Below are positions 8,305-17,550 of a stretch of 64,000 bases of DNA, piece after piece. The notes under the pieces were generated by a model. That model did no database searches, was not told the origin of the DNA, and saw only the letters and a list, made by a program, of their open reading frames with translations. Each line of letters begins with the position of its first letter. Within the stretch, counting starts at the first letter, position 1. This DNA comes from Gammaproteobacteria bacterium SG8_30 (GTDB lineage: Bacteria > Pseudomonadota > Gammaproteobacteria > Steroidobacterales > Steroidobacteraceae). The DNA lies in assembly GCA_001303245.1 (NCBI GenBank), contig LJNS01000002.1, positions 2,933 through 66,932 of the forward strand. The letters run 5' to 3'. The translations under genes and the position numbers were made by a program.

Positions 8305-9918
8305 TCACTGCCCTTTCTTGTACTGGCGATACTCTTCCCAAAGCGCCTCGCGCAACTCCGGATCGGTCTCCTTCATCGCCGCCTCCCGGATCTGGCGTGC
8401 CACGATGTCGTCGTCGCTGCCATCCGGGATGTCCGGTGGAATGTTACGCGGACCCGAGCCGGTCGAGCCGATCGCCGTGCCCGACCCGCCGCCTTGCTGG
8501 GCGGCACCGCCCGCCTGGCCGTCGCCCTCGTCGCCGGCCCCTACGGACTCCAGGCCACCCCGCGAACCGGCTTCCGAGCCCGTCGCACCGTCGCCGTCCT
8601 GGCCGCGCTCCCGGTCTTCACCCGGTCCACCACCCGGCCCCTGCTGGTCCTCCGATTGCTGACCGGCACGTTCGCGAGCGATCTGTTCCTGGGTCGCCCG
8701 AACCGCAGCGTCGAACGCGCCGAACGTCTCCTCGAGGCGGCGGTCGATTGCCGCTCGCCGATCCTCGCCCCCCGGGACACTTGGCCCGGCGCCCACGCCG
8801 TCTCCGGCAGCCCCGGCTGGTCCGGCTGGTCCGGCCGATCCTGCCGACCCCGCCGTCGACCCCGCAACGGCACCCGAGGGTCCGCCGACGGATCCACTTG
8901 CTTGCCTACCCGCGCCGGAGCCCGGACTCCCAGCCCCGTCGGCCCCACCCCCCGAGGCGGTACTCCGTCCGGCCGGCCCGCCGCCCGCCGGTCCCGCGCC
9001 GCCAGGCGTGGAGCCTCCTCCCGCCGTGGCAGAAGTCCCGGCATCGCCGGCGCCCGCCTGCTCGCCCGGACCCTGACCGGCACTGCCGCCGCTCGAGGGA
9101 TCGGCGAACGGGTCGTCAGCACCCCGCCCGCTCGCGGCGGCGCCGCCGCCGGGCTCGGCGAAAGGATCAGTTTCTCCTTCCCCAGCGGAGCCACCGCCTG
9201 GCTCGGCAAAGGGATCGTTCTCTCCCGCGGCGGCGCCGTCCTCGGCGAACGGATCGTCTCCGGGTGCGCCTCCCTTCGCGAACGGATCCTCGCTACCGGG
9301 AGTTCCCGCCCCGCCGCCGCCGTCCTGCTGGGTCGCGTTCGGGCCGCTCCCGGCCTGCTGGTTGCCGGCAGCGCCCGCAGCACCTGCCTGGGCTCCCTGA
9401 GCAGCGGCTGAAGATCCGTCCGTCCCCGGCGTGCCGCCCGAAGTCTGCCCCGCCTGGCCGCCCGGCTGCGCGCCCTGCTGACCGGCGGTTTCCGCGCCGC
9501 CCGCAGTCGACCCTTGCGCCTCTGCCTGGGGAGCCCCGCCCGGCTGCTGGCCGCCCGCGCTGCCCTGCTGGCCCGGCGAAGAACTCGGGCTGCCGGCACT
9601 CTGGCCGCCGGTTGCGGTCGAGGAGGTCGGGCTCGGCTGCGGAATCGAGGCGGAACCACCGCCGCTGCTGGGGGAGGAGGACGGGAAACTGGACGATGGC
9701 CCGCCCCCGCTCGAGGGAGAGGAAGGCGAGGACGAGGGTGAACCCGAGGACGAAGGCGGCGATCCTGAACTGCCGCCGGACGGCGAGGAACTCGGCGGGC
9801 TGGGGGTGCCGCCGCTCGGGCTGGGCTGCGTCATCACGCTCTGCGACAGGCAGCCGGCGAGCAACAAGGCGGCCGAACCGGCCAGCAGTGCCCCGCGAAT
9901 GCGCGCCAAGCGGATCAT
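8305..9918 (-). CDS. Low-complexity Gly/Ser/Pro-rich lipoprotein with DPFA repeats and a structured C-terminal tail
   Basis: Lipobox LLLAGC; five DPFA[EDK] repeats; C-terminal PPDIPDGSDDDIVARQIREAAMKETDPELREALWEEYRQYKKGQ. Confidence 0.7.
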   Translation of the reverse strand: MIRLARIRGALLAGSAALLLAGCLSQSVMTQPSPSGGTPSPPSSSPSGGSSGSPPSSSGSPSSSPSSPSSGGGPSSSFPSSSPSSGGGSASIPQPSPTSSTATGGQSAGSPSSSPGQQGSAGGQQPGGAPQAEAQGSTAGGAETAGQQGAQPGGQAGQTSGGTPGTDGSSAAAQGAQAGAAGAAGNQQAGSGPNATQQDGGGGAGTPGSEDPFAKGGAPGDDPFAEDGAAAGENDPFAEPGGGSAGEGETDPFAEPGGGAAASGRGADDPFADPSSGGSAGQGPGEQAGAGDAGTSATAGGGSTPGGAGPAGGGPAGRSTASGGGADGAGSPGSGAGRQASGSVGGPSGAVAGSTAGSAGSAGPAGPAGAAGDGVGAGPSVPGGEDRRAAIDRRLEETFGAFDAAVRATQEQIARERAGQQSEDQQGPGGGPGEDRERGQDGDGATGSEAGSRGGLESVGAGDEGDGQAGGAAQQGGGSGTAIGSTGSGPRNIPPDIPDGSDDDIVARQIREAAMKETDPELREALWEEYRQYKKGQ

Positions 9919-10028
9919 TCGGTCTCTCCTCGCCGGTCTCGGACTGCAAACGCCTGTCCGAAAACCCGGCCGTCCTGGGGTTTATGACGCCCGGCAGGTC
10001 CCCAGGTTCCGCGTCCTTCGCCTTGCCG

Positions 10029-10745
10029 TCAGTGGGTTCCTGCCGTCGCGGCCATCGTCGGGTCCACGCCCCGCAGGAAGCCGCCGAGTTGCTCCGCGAG
10101 CCGGTCGCAGGCCGTCCCCTGGACGCGCGCAATGAAGGGCAAGGGCACGATCACCCCCACCAGCGCGGACGTCCCGGTCACGTTCGTCGAAATCGAGCCT
10201 GCCGACTTCGCGTTCTGCAGGTCCCAGACGATCGCGTCGTAGTCGGACTCCTTTTCCCACCAACCGAAACCGATGCAGCCACCGCCCCCTGGACCGATGG
10301 CGCAGCTGATGCTGCCGCCGCTGTCCGTCTGGCGCGTCAGGCCATCGACCCACACGATATACCGAACGCCGCTCTCCTCGATGCGTTGACGCACCGCTGG
10401 TCGCGTCAGCAGTCTGGCCACCCCTTCCGCCCGCTGTGGCGCCGTCGACGGCTCGAACCAGGGAAACATCGCGTCCTGGAACTCGTTGTTGCCGTGGACG
10501 CGGATGCCGTTGCGCCTCGCAATCTTCTTGCCGACGCAGTCCATGAAGTCGTCCTCGGCGGTGACGCCCTCGACGTGAGGCTTGGCCAGCAGGACGACGG
10601 CCTCGTCATCGGCGATGCTCGTGGCCAGGCTTCGGCTCTCTTCGAGCTGTGCGGTCATGCAGCCGGCGGCGAGAAGCGCCGTACCGACGGCCGTCACGGC
10701 CCGCATGCGCGGTGAGATGGCGAAAAGTCCTGACGTCCGTGCCAT
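10029..10745 (-). CDS. Conserved hypothetical lipoprotein
   Basis: Signal/lipobox VGTALLAAGC, GGAG-type RBS upstream of ATG, IGPGGGGCIGFGWWEKESDYDAIVWDL core; first gene of the cluster. Confidence 0.75.
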   Translation of the reverse strand: MARTSGLFAISPRMRAVTAVGTALLAAGCMTAQLEESRSLATSIADDEAVVLLAKPHVEGVTAEDDFMDCVGKKIARRNGIRVHGNNEFQDAMFPWFEPSTAPQRAEGVARLLTRPAVRQRIEESGVRYIVWVDGLTRQTDSGGSISCAIGPGGGGCIGFGWWEKESDYDAIVWDLQNAKSAGSISTNVTGTSALVGVIVPLPFIARVQGTACDRLAEQLGGFLRGVDPTMAATAGTH

Positions 10746-10804
10746 GACGGGACTCCTCTCATAAGAAGTGCATCCCGGCGTGACCAGGATGCGACGCGAT
10801 GTCT

Positions 10805-10833
10805 CAAATATACGCGAGAAACGTGAGCGTCAA
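10805..10833 (-). promoter_or_regulatory. Candidate sigma70-like promoter for the 10745->1 cluster
   Basis: Minus strand TTGACG-(15 bp)-TATATT, in the gap between the radical SAM stop and the first cluster ATG; spacer is shorter than ideal. Confidence 0.35.
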
Positions 10834-10846
10834 GCCGCGATCCTGC

Positions 10847-11926
10847 TCACCACAGGGCGAGCTGTCCTCGGACGGTCCGCGGCGGGCGGAATCGGCTCGT
10901 ATCCAGCGGATCCTGCGCGCGGGCGACGAGCCCGTGCCGGCGACAGGCGGCCTCGAAGCGGCGTTCTAGCAACTCCGCCCAGGGACCCGTCCCCCGCATC
11001 CTCGTGCCGAAGCGCGGGTCGCTGTCCCGCCCGTCGCGCATTTCGCGAATTCGGCTGCGGACGCGAGCGGCCCGGTCCGGAAAGTGCGCAGCGAGCCACT
11101 CGTAGAAAAGGTCCTTCACCTCACGCGGCAGTCGCAGCAGCAGGTAACCGACCGAGTCCGCACCGGCCTTCGCCGCCTCCCCCACGATGCGTTCGAGCTC
11201 ATGGTCGTTGATGGCCGGGACGACCGGCGCGTACATGACCCCCGCGGGCACGCCCGCCTCCGTCAGCCTGCGGACCGCGGCGAGCCTCGCAGCGGGCGAA
11301 GCGGCGCGCGGCTCCATCCTGCGCTTGAGGTCGTCGTCCAGCGTCGTGACGCTCAGGAAAACGCGGGTCAGGCGTCTTCGCGCCAGCTCGCCGAGCAGGT
11401 CGAGGTCGCGCAGCAGCAGCGCCGACTTGGTGACGATCGACACGGGATGCTCGCACTCGAGCATCAACTCGAGGATCGAGCGGGTGACACGGTACTGCCG
11501 CTCGATGGGCTGATAGGGATCGGTATTGGTCCCGAGCGCGATCGTCTTGCACACGTAGCGCGGCCTCGACAGCTCCTCCTTCAGCCGCTCGGCCGCGTCC
11601 TGCTTGAAGAAGAGCCGCGTCTCGAAGTCGAGACCCGCCGACAGGTTGACATAAGCATGGGCGGGGCGGGCGAAGCAGTAGACGCAGCCGTGCTCGCAGC
11701 CGCGGTAGGGGTTGATCGACTGCTCGAATGGCACGTCCGGGGAGTCGTTGCACGTGATGACGCTGCGCGCGGGCTCGGGGAGCACCGTGGTCTCGAGAGG
11801 TGGAAGCGGCTCCTCGAGCACGCCCCAGCCGTCGTCCTCCCGTCGCGTCCGGGTCGACTCGAAGCGGCCTGCAGGATTGGACAGCGCGCCGCGCCCCGCG
11901 CGCTGTTCCCGGGAGTGCCGGAACAT
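10847..11926 (-). CDS. PA0069-family (SplB-like) radical SAM protein
   Basis: NPYRGCEHGCVYCFARPAHAYVNLSAGLDFETRLFFKQDA radical SAM Cx3Cx2C motif. Confidence 0.9.
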   Translation of the reverse strand: MFRHSREQRAGRGALSNPAGRFESTRTRREDDGWGVLEEPLPPLETTVLPEPARSVITCNDSPDVPFEQSINPYRGCEHGCVYCFARPAHAYVNLSAGLDFETRLFFKQDAAERLKEELSRPRYVCKTIALGTNTDPYQPIERQYRVTRSILELMLECEHPVSIVTKSALLLRDLDLLGELARRRLTRVFLSVTTLDDDLKRRMEPRAASPAARLAAVRRLTEAGVPAGVMYAPVVPAINDHELERIVGEAAKAGADSVGYLLLRLPREVKDLFYEWLAAHFPDRAARVRSRIREMRDGRDSDPRFGTRMRGTGPWAELLERRFEAACRRHGLVARAQDPLDTSRFRPPRTVRGQLALW

Positions 11927-11928
11927 GC

Positions 11929-11944
11929 CTGTATGTTTATACAG
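11929..11944. promoter_or_regulatory. Putative LexA (SOS) box
   Basis: CTGTATGTTTATACAG = CTGT-N8-ACAG, 2 bp upstream of the radical SAM ATG. Confidence 0.75.
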
Positions 11945-11997
11945 TTCACGAGGCCAGAGTCAATCCGGGCTCCCGTCCGGCGCCAAGGCGGTTGCCG

Positions 11998-13203
11998 TCA
12001 GCGGCGCTCGGGTGCCGGAAACCGGTCCATGCGCCGCAGCTGCGGAAACCACCGCGCCCACAGGCCGGCGATCGCCACGCTCGCGACGCCCCCCACCACC
12101 ACTGCCGGCCGCAGACCCCACCAGGCAGCGGTGACGCCCGACTCGAACTCTCCGAGCTCGTTCGACGCCCCGATGAACACGGCGCTGACCGCGCTCACCC
12201 TGCCGCGGATCGCGTCCGGCGTCTCGAGCTGCACGAGCATGTGACGTATGTACACGCTGACCATGTCCGCCGCGCCGAGGACGGCCAGCGCGCCGAGCGA
12301 CAACAGGAAGTTCTCCGACACGCCGAACACGACGGTCGCCACGCCGAAGGCCGCCACGCCCCAGAGCATCGCCGGCCCCACGCGCTCCGCGAGCGGTCGC
12401 CAGGCCAGCCACAAGGCCACGAGCGCGGCACCGACCCCTGGCGCCGCACGCAGCATCCCGAGACCGTCCGGTCCGACCTGCAGGATGTCGCTGGCATAGG
12501 CCGGAAGCAGCGCGGTAGCGCCACCGAACAGCACGGCGAACAGGTCGAGCGAGATGGCGCCCAGGATCACCTTGCGCCTGAATACGAAGCGCAGACCTTC
12601 GAGCAGGGAGTCGAAATTCACCGAGCCGGCTCCCCCCTCGGGCCGGGGCGCCCGCACGCCGAACATCAGCACGACGGCGAGCGCGAGCAGCACCGAGACC
12701 GTCCCGTAGACGACCTCCGCGCCGGCCAGGTACACGATGCCCCCGATCGCCGGACCGACGATGGTCGAGAGCTGCCAGGTCGTCGAGTTCACTGCGACGG
12801 CCCGGCCGAAGAGCGCTGGCGGCACCACGTTCGGCAGCAGCGCCTGGCCGGTCGGCATGGCGAAGGCCCGTGCGGCACCGAATATCACCATCACGGCGAA
12901 TACCGGCCACACGACCGACAGCCCCGCCAGGGAAAACGCGAGCAGCAACAAGGCGCACAGCAGCTCCGTCGCGTAGCACGCCGAGAGAACCTTCTGCCGC
13001 GTGTGCCGATCGGCGAAGTGTCCCGCGGGGAGCACCAGCAGGACGAAGGGTAGGAACTGCGACAGTCCGATCAGGCCGAGGTCGAGCGGATCCCGCGTGA
13101 TGTCGTAGACCTGCCAACCCACCGCGACGGTCTGCATCTGGACGGCGACCGACGTTGCAAGCCGCGCCGAGAGGAAGCGGGTAAAGCCCGAGTGCGCGAG
13201 CAA
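11998..13203 (-). CDS. MFS transporter (EntS/MFS_3-like)
   Basis: Multiple TM helices; SVAVQMQTVAVGWQVYDITRDPLDLGLIGLSQFLPFVLLVLPAGHFADRHTRQKVL. Confidence 0.85.
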   Translation of the reverse strand: MLAHSGFTRFLSARLATSVAVQMQTVAVGWQVYDITRDPLDLGLIGLSQFLPFVLLVLPAGHFADRHTRQKVLSACYATELLCALLLLAFSLAGLSVVWPVFAVMVIFGAARAFAMPTGQALLPNVVPPALFGRAVAVNSTTWQLSTIVGPAIGGIVYLAGAEVVYGTVSVLLALAVVLMFGVRAPRPEGGAGSVNFDSLLEGLRFVFRRKVILGAISLDLFAVLFGGATALLPAYASDILQVGPDGLGMLRAAPGVGAALVALWLAWRPLAERVGPAMLWGVAAFGVATVVFGVSENFLLSLGALAVLGAADMVSVYIRHMLVQLETPDAIRGRVSAVSAVFIGASNELGEFESGVTAAWWGLRPAVVVGGVASVAIAGLWARWFPQLRRMDRFPAPERR

Positions 13204-13261
13204 CGCACGCAGCTCGCCGCGCCGGTCCGATCCAGTGTCCTGGCCGGGGGTGTCGATTCGG

Positions 13262-14374
13262 TCAGGCCTCGAGGAGGATCCGCAGCGTCCGCCGCAGCGG
13301 CTCGGCCGCGCCCCAGAGGAGCTGGTCCCCGACCGTGAACGCCGAGAGGAACTCGCCGCCCATGGCGAGCTTTCGCAGCCGACCGATCGGGACCTCCAGC
13401 GTGCCGGTCACCGCCGCGGGCGTCAGGCGTGCGAGGCTTGCCTCGCGCTCGTTCGGCACGACCCGCACCCAGTCGTTGGCAGCGGCCAGCAGCGACTCGA
13501 CCTCCGCCAGCGACACGTCGCGTGTCAGCTTGATGGTGAGCGCCTGGCTGTGCGAGCGCATGGCCCCCACACGCACGCACAAGCCGTCGATGGGGATAGG
13601 GTTCTGCCCGCGGCCGAGAATCTTGTTGCCTTCCGCACCGCCCTTCCATTCCTCCCGGCTCACGCCGTTGCCGAGGTCCTTGTCGATCCACGGCAGCAGG
13701 CTTCCCGCGAGCGGATACCCGAACTGGCCGACCGGGAAGTCGCCCGCCCGCATGGCGGCAGACACGTGGCGGTCGATGTCGAGGATGGCGCTCGCGGGAT
13801 CGGCCAACAGCCCGGATACGGCGTCGTGGAGGCGGCCCATCTGTCCGAGCAGCTCGCGCATGTTCTGGGCTCCTGCACCGGAGGCGGCCTGGTAGGTCAT
13901 GGAAGTGACCCACTCGACGAGCCCTTCCCGCATCAGGCCGCCTAACGCCATCAGCATCAGGCTCACGGTGCAGTTGCCGCCGATCCAGTCTCGCTTGCCA
14001 GCGCGCAGCGCCCCGTCGATGACGTGTCGGTTGACCGGATCGAGGACGATCACGGACTCGTCGTTCATGCGCAGCGTGGAGGCCGCGTCGACCCAGTGCC
14101 CCTTCCAGCCGGCTGCGCGGAGCGCAGGATAGGTGGCTCCCGTGTAGTCTCCGCCCTGGCAGGACACCAGGATCTCGCAGGTCGCCAGGGAGTCTAGGTC
14201 GCCTGCATCCGCCACGGGCTCGATGTCCCGGCCGATGGCGGGACCCGCCCCGCCCGCCTGCGAAGTCGAGAAAAAAACGGGCTCGAAGACTTCGAAGTCC
14301 TGCTCCTCGCGCATCCGTTGCACGAGCACCGAGCCCACCATACCCCGCCAGCCGATGATTCCCACGCGCCGCAT
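13262..14374 (-). CDS. asd: Aspartate-semialdehyde dehydrogenase
   Basis: [58 protein letters not shown] active-site Cys. Confidence 0.95.
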   Translation of the reverse strand: MRRVGIIGWRGMVGSVLVQRMREEQDFEVFEPVFFSTSQAGGAGPAIGRDIEPVADAGDLDSLATCEILVSCQGGDYTGATYPALRAAGWKGHWVDAASTLRMNDESVIVLDPVNRHVIDGALRAGKRDWIGGNCTVSLMLMALGGLMREGLVEWVTSMTYQAASGAGAQNMRELLGQMGRLHDAVSGLLADPASAILDIDRHVSAAMRAGDFPVGQFGYPLAGSLLPWIDKDLGNGVSREEWKGGAEGNKILGRGQNPIPIDGLCVRVGAMRSHSQALTIKLTRDVSLAEVESLLAAANDWVRVVPNEREASLARLTPAAVTGTLEVPIGRLRKLAMGGEFLSAFTVGDQLLWGAAEPLRRTLRILLEA

Positions 14375-14471
14375 CAATCGGGCACTCGCCTTGTTGCGCT
14401 GCAAAGAAAGACACTATAGCGCGCGCCGGGTGATCGCGAAAACGCCACGCCGGCGGTGGCGGGGATGAGCA

Positions 14472-15044
14472 TCATCCCGCCGGGGGCTCTCCCCGCTCAC
14501 CGGCCACCACCACGAACAGCAGCCGGCAGGGCTCGTCGCCGCGATTGATCCAGGTGTGCAGGTTTCCCGCCTGGACGATGGTGTCGCCCGCGTGAAGCTC
14601 GATGTCCCGGCCGGGTATCCGCAGCAGGACGGAGCCGGACAGTACCGCCATGTAGTCCAGCGTGTCCTGCCGGTGCATGGGGATGTCGGTCTCGTCGCTG
14701 CCCGGAGGGATCTCTGCGACATAGAAGCCGGTACCGGCGAAGCCCTCCCGGTACGCGTTGCCGGCGCTGATACCGAGGTCCGTGGCGGCCGGCACTTCGA
14801 CCGGTACGCTCGGAGACTCCCACAGCCGCGCGATGCGGGTTCCGTTCATGACGAGCGTGTTCGTCGGTTCGCCGTCGGCAAGGACCACGGCGTTTCCATC
14901 GGCATCCTCCGACGTGACGATGCGTCGCAACGGACGGCGAGCGCCTCCGGAGCCTTCGGCGCAAGGGGCGAGGGTGGCTGCGGCCGTCGCCGAGGCCAGT
15001 GCCAGGACCCGACGTCGCGTGGTCGTAGTGCCTTCGCTCCCCAT
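14472..15044 (-). CDS. Cupin-domain protein with probable Tat/Sec signal
   Basis: MGSEGTTTTRRRVLALASATAAATLAPC signal; cupin core PMHRQDTLDYMAVLSGSVLLRIPGRDIELHAGDTIVQAGNLHTWINRG. Confidence 0.8.
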   Translation of the reverse strand: MGSEGTTTTRRRVLALASATAAATLAPCAEGSGGARRPLRRIVTSEDADGNAVVLADGEPTNTLVMNGTRIARLWESPSVPVEVPAATDLGISAGNAYREGFAGTGFYVAEIPPGSDETDIPMHRQDTLDYMAVLSGSVLLRIPGRDIELHAGDTIVQAGNLHTWINRGDEPCRLLFVVVAGERGEPPAG

Positions 15045-15109
15045 CTTCTCTGGTCTCCTAGATCCGGGCGCGGTGCGCGACGCCGTGACGATTACGGACG
15101 GTCCATGTC

Positions 15110-15586
15110 TCAATGGACCGCCGGCACCAGCGTCCGCGCCATGAGTGCCAGGCCGAGCGAGGCGCAGACGATCAGCGTGAGCCAGCGGCGCAGGGCGAGA
15201 TACTCCGGGGGCAGGACGCCGGCGCCGAGTACCCGGTGCTCGTAGAGCCAGAAGCCGCCGAAGGTCGCCACCTGCACGGCGACGGCCGTCTCGAACTGCA
15301 GCAGCAGCGTAGCCCAGGCAAGAAGCGACGGTACGACGCCGATCGCAAGCAATCCCGAGGCCTTGCCCGGCCGGCCGTATAGGACCAGGCCCCAGTGGAC
15401 GCCGCCCAGGAAGGCCAGGATTACCGCCCCGTAGCCGACCAGGACGCGTCCCGCGACGTGCCGGACGTCCGGTTCGGTCACGACCAGCATGACCAGCGCG
15501 CAGGCCACAAACGGCACGAGCCCGCCATAACCGAGCGCCTTCGTCCATCGCGGCAGGCCGGCGGGCGCGAGATTCCTGTCGGTCAT
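15110..15586 (-). CDS. DUF3429 family membrane protein
   Basis: ALGYGGLVPFVACAL...AILAFLGGVHWGL...; start assigned at MTDRN. Confidence 0.75.
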   Translation of the reverse strand: MTDRNLAPAGLPRWTKALGYGGLVPFVACALVMLVVTEPDVRHVAGRVLVGYGAVILAFLGGVHWGLVLYGRPGKASGLLAIGVVPSLLAWATLLLQFETAVAVQVATFGGFWLYEHRVLGAGVLPPEYLALRRWLTLIVCASLGLALMARTLVPAVH

Positions 15587-15741
15587 GAGCGGGGTTCCTG
15601 GTGAGCGGCAGCCGCGGATTATCCTCGGGCGGAGGGGATGGCGCCACGAAACCAGCCTGCGGTCTCCGGGATGCCATCTTCCCCGGCAGGCACTACACTG
15701 AGTCGTCATAAGTTCAAGATGACTTGGCGAAGGGGGCTGGC

Positions 15742-17055
15742 ATGCGATCCGTGCTGTTCGTGCTCGCGTTGTGCCTCGTCCATACGGCACACGCCGAGGG
15801 ACTGACCGTCAGCGATCCGGCACGGAGGGGCCAGGCGCCGGAAGTGGCTGTCGGCCCGGACGGCTCGGTCCACGTCATCTGGCTCGACAAGGGCCCGGTC
15901 GGTACCGCAGATCGGCACGGCCACGACAAGAGCGGCGGCCACAGCCACCAGTCCTTCACGGACCTGATGTACGCCCGCTCTGACGACGGCGGCCGGACAT
16001 TCACCGAGGCGCGCCGGGTCAACGCAACGGACGGCGACGTCTGGGGATTCGCCGTCGGCAAGCCGCGCATCGGCATCGGCCCGACCGGGATCGTTCACGT
16101 GTTCTATCCGGCGAACGCGACCTCGACCCGGACCGGCAAGGCAGTGGCCTCGTCGGTGTACGTCCGGTCGACGGACGGGGGCAGGACGTTTTCGGCTCCC
16201 GTGCAGATGAACGCGGACGCCGAGACCGACCTCTCGGAACTCGTCCACGGCGGGCTCTCGCAGGCGCACGTCTTCGGCACCATGGCCGTGGCGCCCGGCG
16301 GGGACGTGTACACGTTCTGGCTCGACACCCGCGACATGACGGCCGAGCGCACATTGTCGTCGATCTTCGTGCGCGCCTCGCATGACGACGGCGCGACCTT
16401 TGCCCCGGAGCGGCGCCTGTTCACCGGCGACGCCTGCCCCTGCTGCCAACTGACCGCCGCACTGGGGGCCGACGGCGCCGTGTACCTGGGCAGCCGGACC
16501 GTGTCTCCGGACAACCTCCGTATGCCCACGGTGACGGTGTCGCGGGATAGGGGCGAGCACTTCGGGCCGCGGGTCTCCACGGGCGGCGCGCCGTGGACGC
16601 TCGAGGGCTGCCCGCTCAAGCCGGTGGCCGTGGCCGTTTCGGGCGAACACGTCTACACGCTGGTGCACAACGGTGCGGAGCAGCCGCCTGGCGTGCTGTT
16701 TGCGCGCTCGGTCGACGGCGGCAGGTCGTTCGAGCCCGCCATCAGGATCCACCCGGAGGCGGCGGTCAGCGACAGCCCTGCGCTGGTCAGTGCCTGGCGT
16801 GGCCTCTATGCGTTCTGGCACGCGAAGGCCGGCGGCGAGCGCCGGATCTACATGCGAACCTCGACCGACCAGGGCGCGAGCTGGAGCGCGGTGACCGAGA
16901 TCGAGGCGCCTGCGGGCGCGGCCAGCTATCCGGCGGCCGCGGCCATGCCGGATGGATCCGCGTTCGTCGTCTGGCAGCAGGGCGAGCAGATCATGGCCGC
17001 GAAGGTGTGGACGCCCGTCACCTGCAGGCTCTGCGGCAGCAACGGCGCTTCATGA
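15742..17055 (+). CDS. Secreted BNR/sialidase-like beta-propeller protein with CPCC motif
   Basis: Signal peptide MRSVLFVLALCLVHTAHA; repeated SxDGGxTF Asp-box motifs; His-rich DRHGHDKSGGHSHQ; GDACPCCQL. Confidence 0.8.
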   Translation: MRSVLFVLALCLVHTAHAEGLTVSDPARRGQAPEVAVGPDGSVHVIWLDKGPVGTADRHGHDKSGGHSHQSFTDLMYARSDDGGRTFTEARRVNATDGDVWGFAVGKPRIGIGPTGIVHVFYPANATSTRTGKAVASSVYVRSTDGGRTFSAPVQMNADAETDLSELVHGGLSQAHVFGTMAVAPGGDVYTFWLDTRDMTAERTLSSIFVRASHDDGATFAPERRLFTGDACPCCQLTAALGADGAVYLGSRTVSPDNLRMPTVTVSRDRGEHFGPRVSTGGAPWTLEGCPLKPVAVAVSGEHVYTLVHNGAEQPPGVLFARSVDGGRSFEPAIRIHPEAAVSDSPALVSAWRGLYAFWHAKAGGERRIYMRTSTDQGASWSAVTEIEAPAGAASYPAAAAMPDGSAFVVWQQGEQIMAAKVWTPVTCRLCGSNGAS

Positions 17056-17546
17056 GCCTGCGTTCGCCGCTCGCCGCGCTGGCCCTCGCCCTCGCCGCCT
17101 GCGCCTCTCCGGCGCTCGCCGACGACGGGCTGCAGATGGCCACGGCGCAGGAGTTCGCACAGGTCCTCGCCGCCGAGCGAGGCAGGGTCGTCGTGCTCAA
17201 CCTGTGGGCGACCTGGTGCACGCCCTGCCTGAAGGAGATCCCGGACCTCGTGGAGCTCGAGCGGGAGCTTGCCGCCCGGGGAGTGAAGCTCCTGGCCGTC
17301 GGCATGGACGATCCCGAGGAGCGCGACCGGGTCGAGGCGTTCCGCAAGGAGCACTTCCCGGAGTTTCGCAGCTACCTGCGCAACGAGCTCGAGATGGACA
17401 CGCTGGTCAGCGTCGTCGACCCCGCCTGGAACGAGCTGCTCCCGACTACGTACCTGATCGATCGCGACGGCAAGGTGGCAAAGCGCATCCAGGGCAAGCG
17501 CTCGCTGGAGGCGTTCCGGACGGAAGTCGCCGCACTGCTCGACTAG
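17052..17546 (+). CDS. TlpA-like thioredoxin-family protein
   Basis: Signal peptide; VVVLNLWATWCTPCLKEIPDL (CTPC); ATGA overlap with upstream gene. Confidence 0.9.
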   Translation: MSLRSPLAALALALAACASPALADDGLQMATAQEFAQVLAAERGRVVVLNLWATWCTPCLKEIPDLVELERELAARGVKLLAVGMDDPEERDRVEAFRKEHFPEFRSYLRNELEMDTLVSVVDPAWNELLPTTYLIDRDGKVAKRIQGKRSLEAFRTEVAALLD

Positions 17547-17550
17547 CCAG

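Noticed and set aside
9110-9300. Periodic repeat considered as CRISPR or DNA tandem repeat
   Set aside because: Repeats are codon-level DPFA units within one reading frame with variable linkers; no uniform repeat/spacer structure.
7086-10715. 1209-aa plus-strand ORF (and similar long antisense ORFs, e.g. 30-1667, 1202-3175, 4594-7293, 15706-16821)
   Set aside because: Arg/Pro/Gly-rich composition with no recognisable domains; lies antisense to well-supported genes. Typical mirror ORFs of high-GC DNA.
15705-15723. Short inverted repeat GTCAT-N9-ATGAC upstream of the propeller gene as an operator
   Set aside because: Arms of only 5 bp; expected by chance at this frequency; no regulator recognised.
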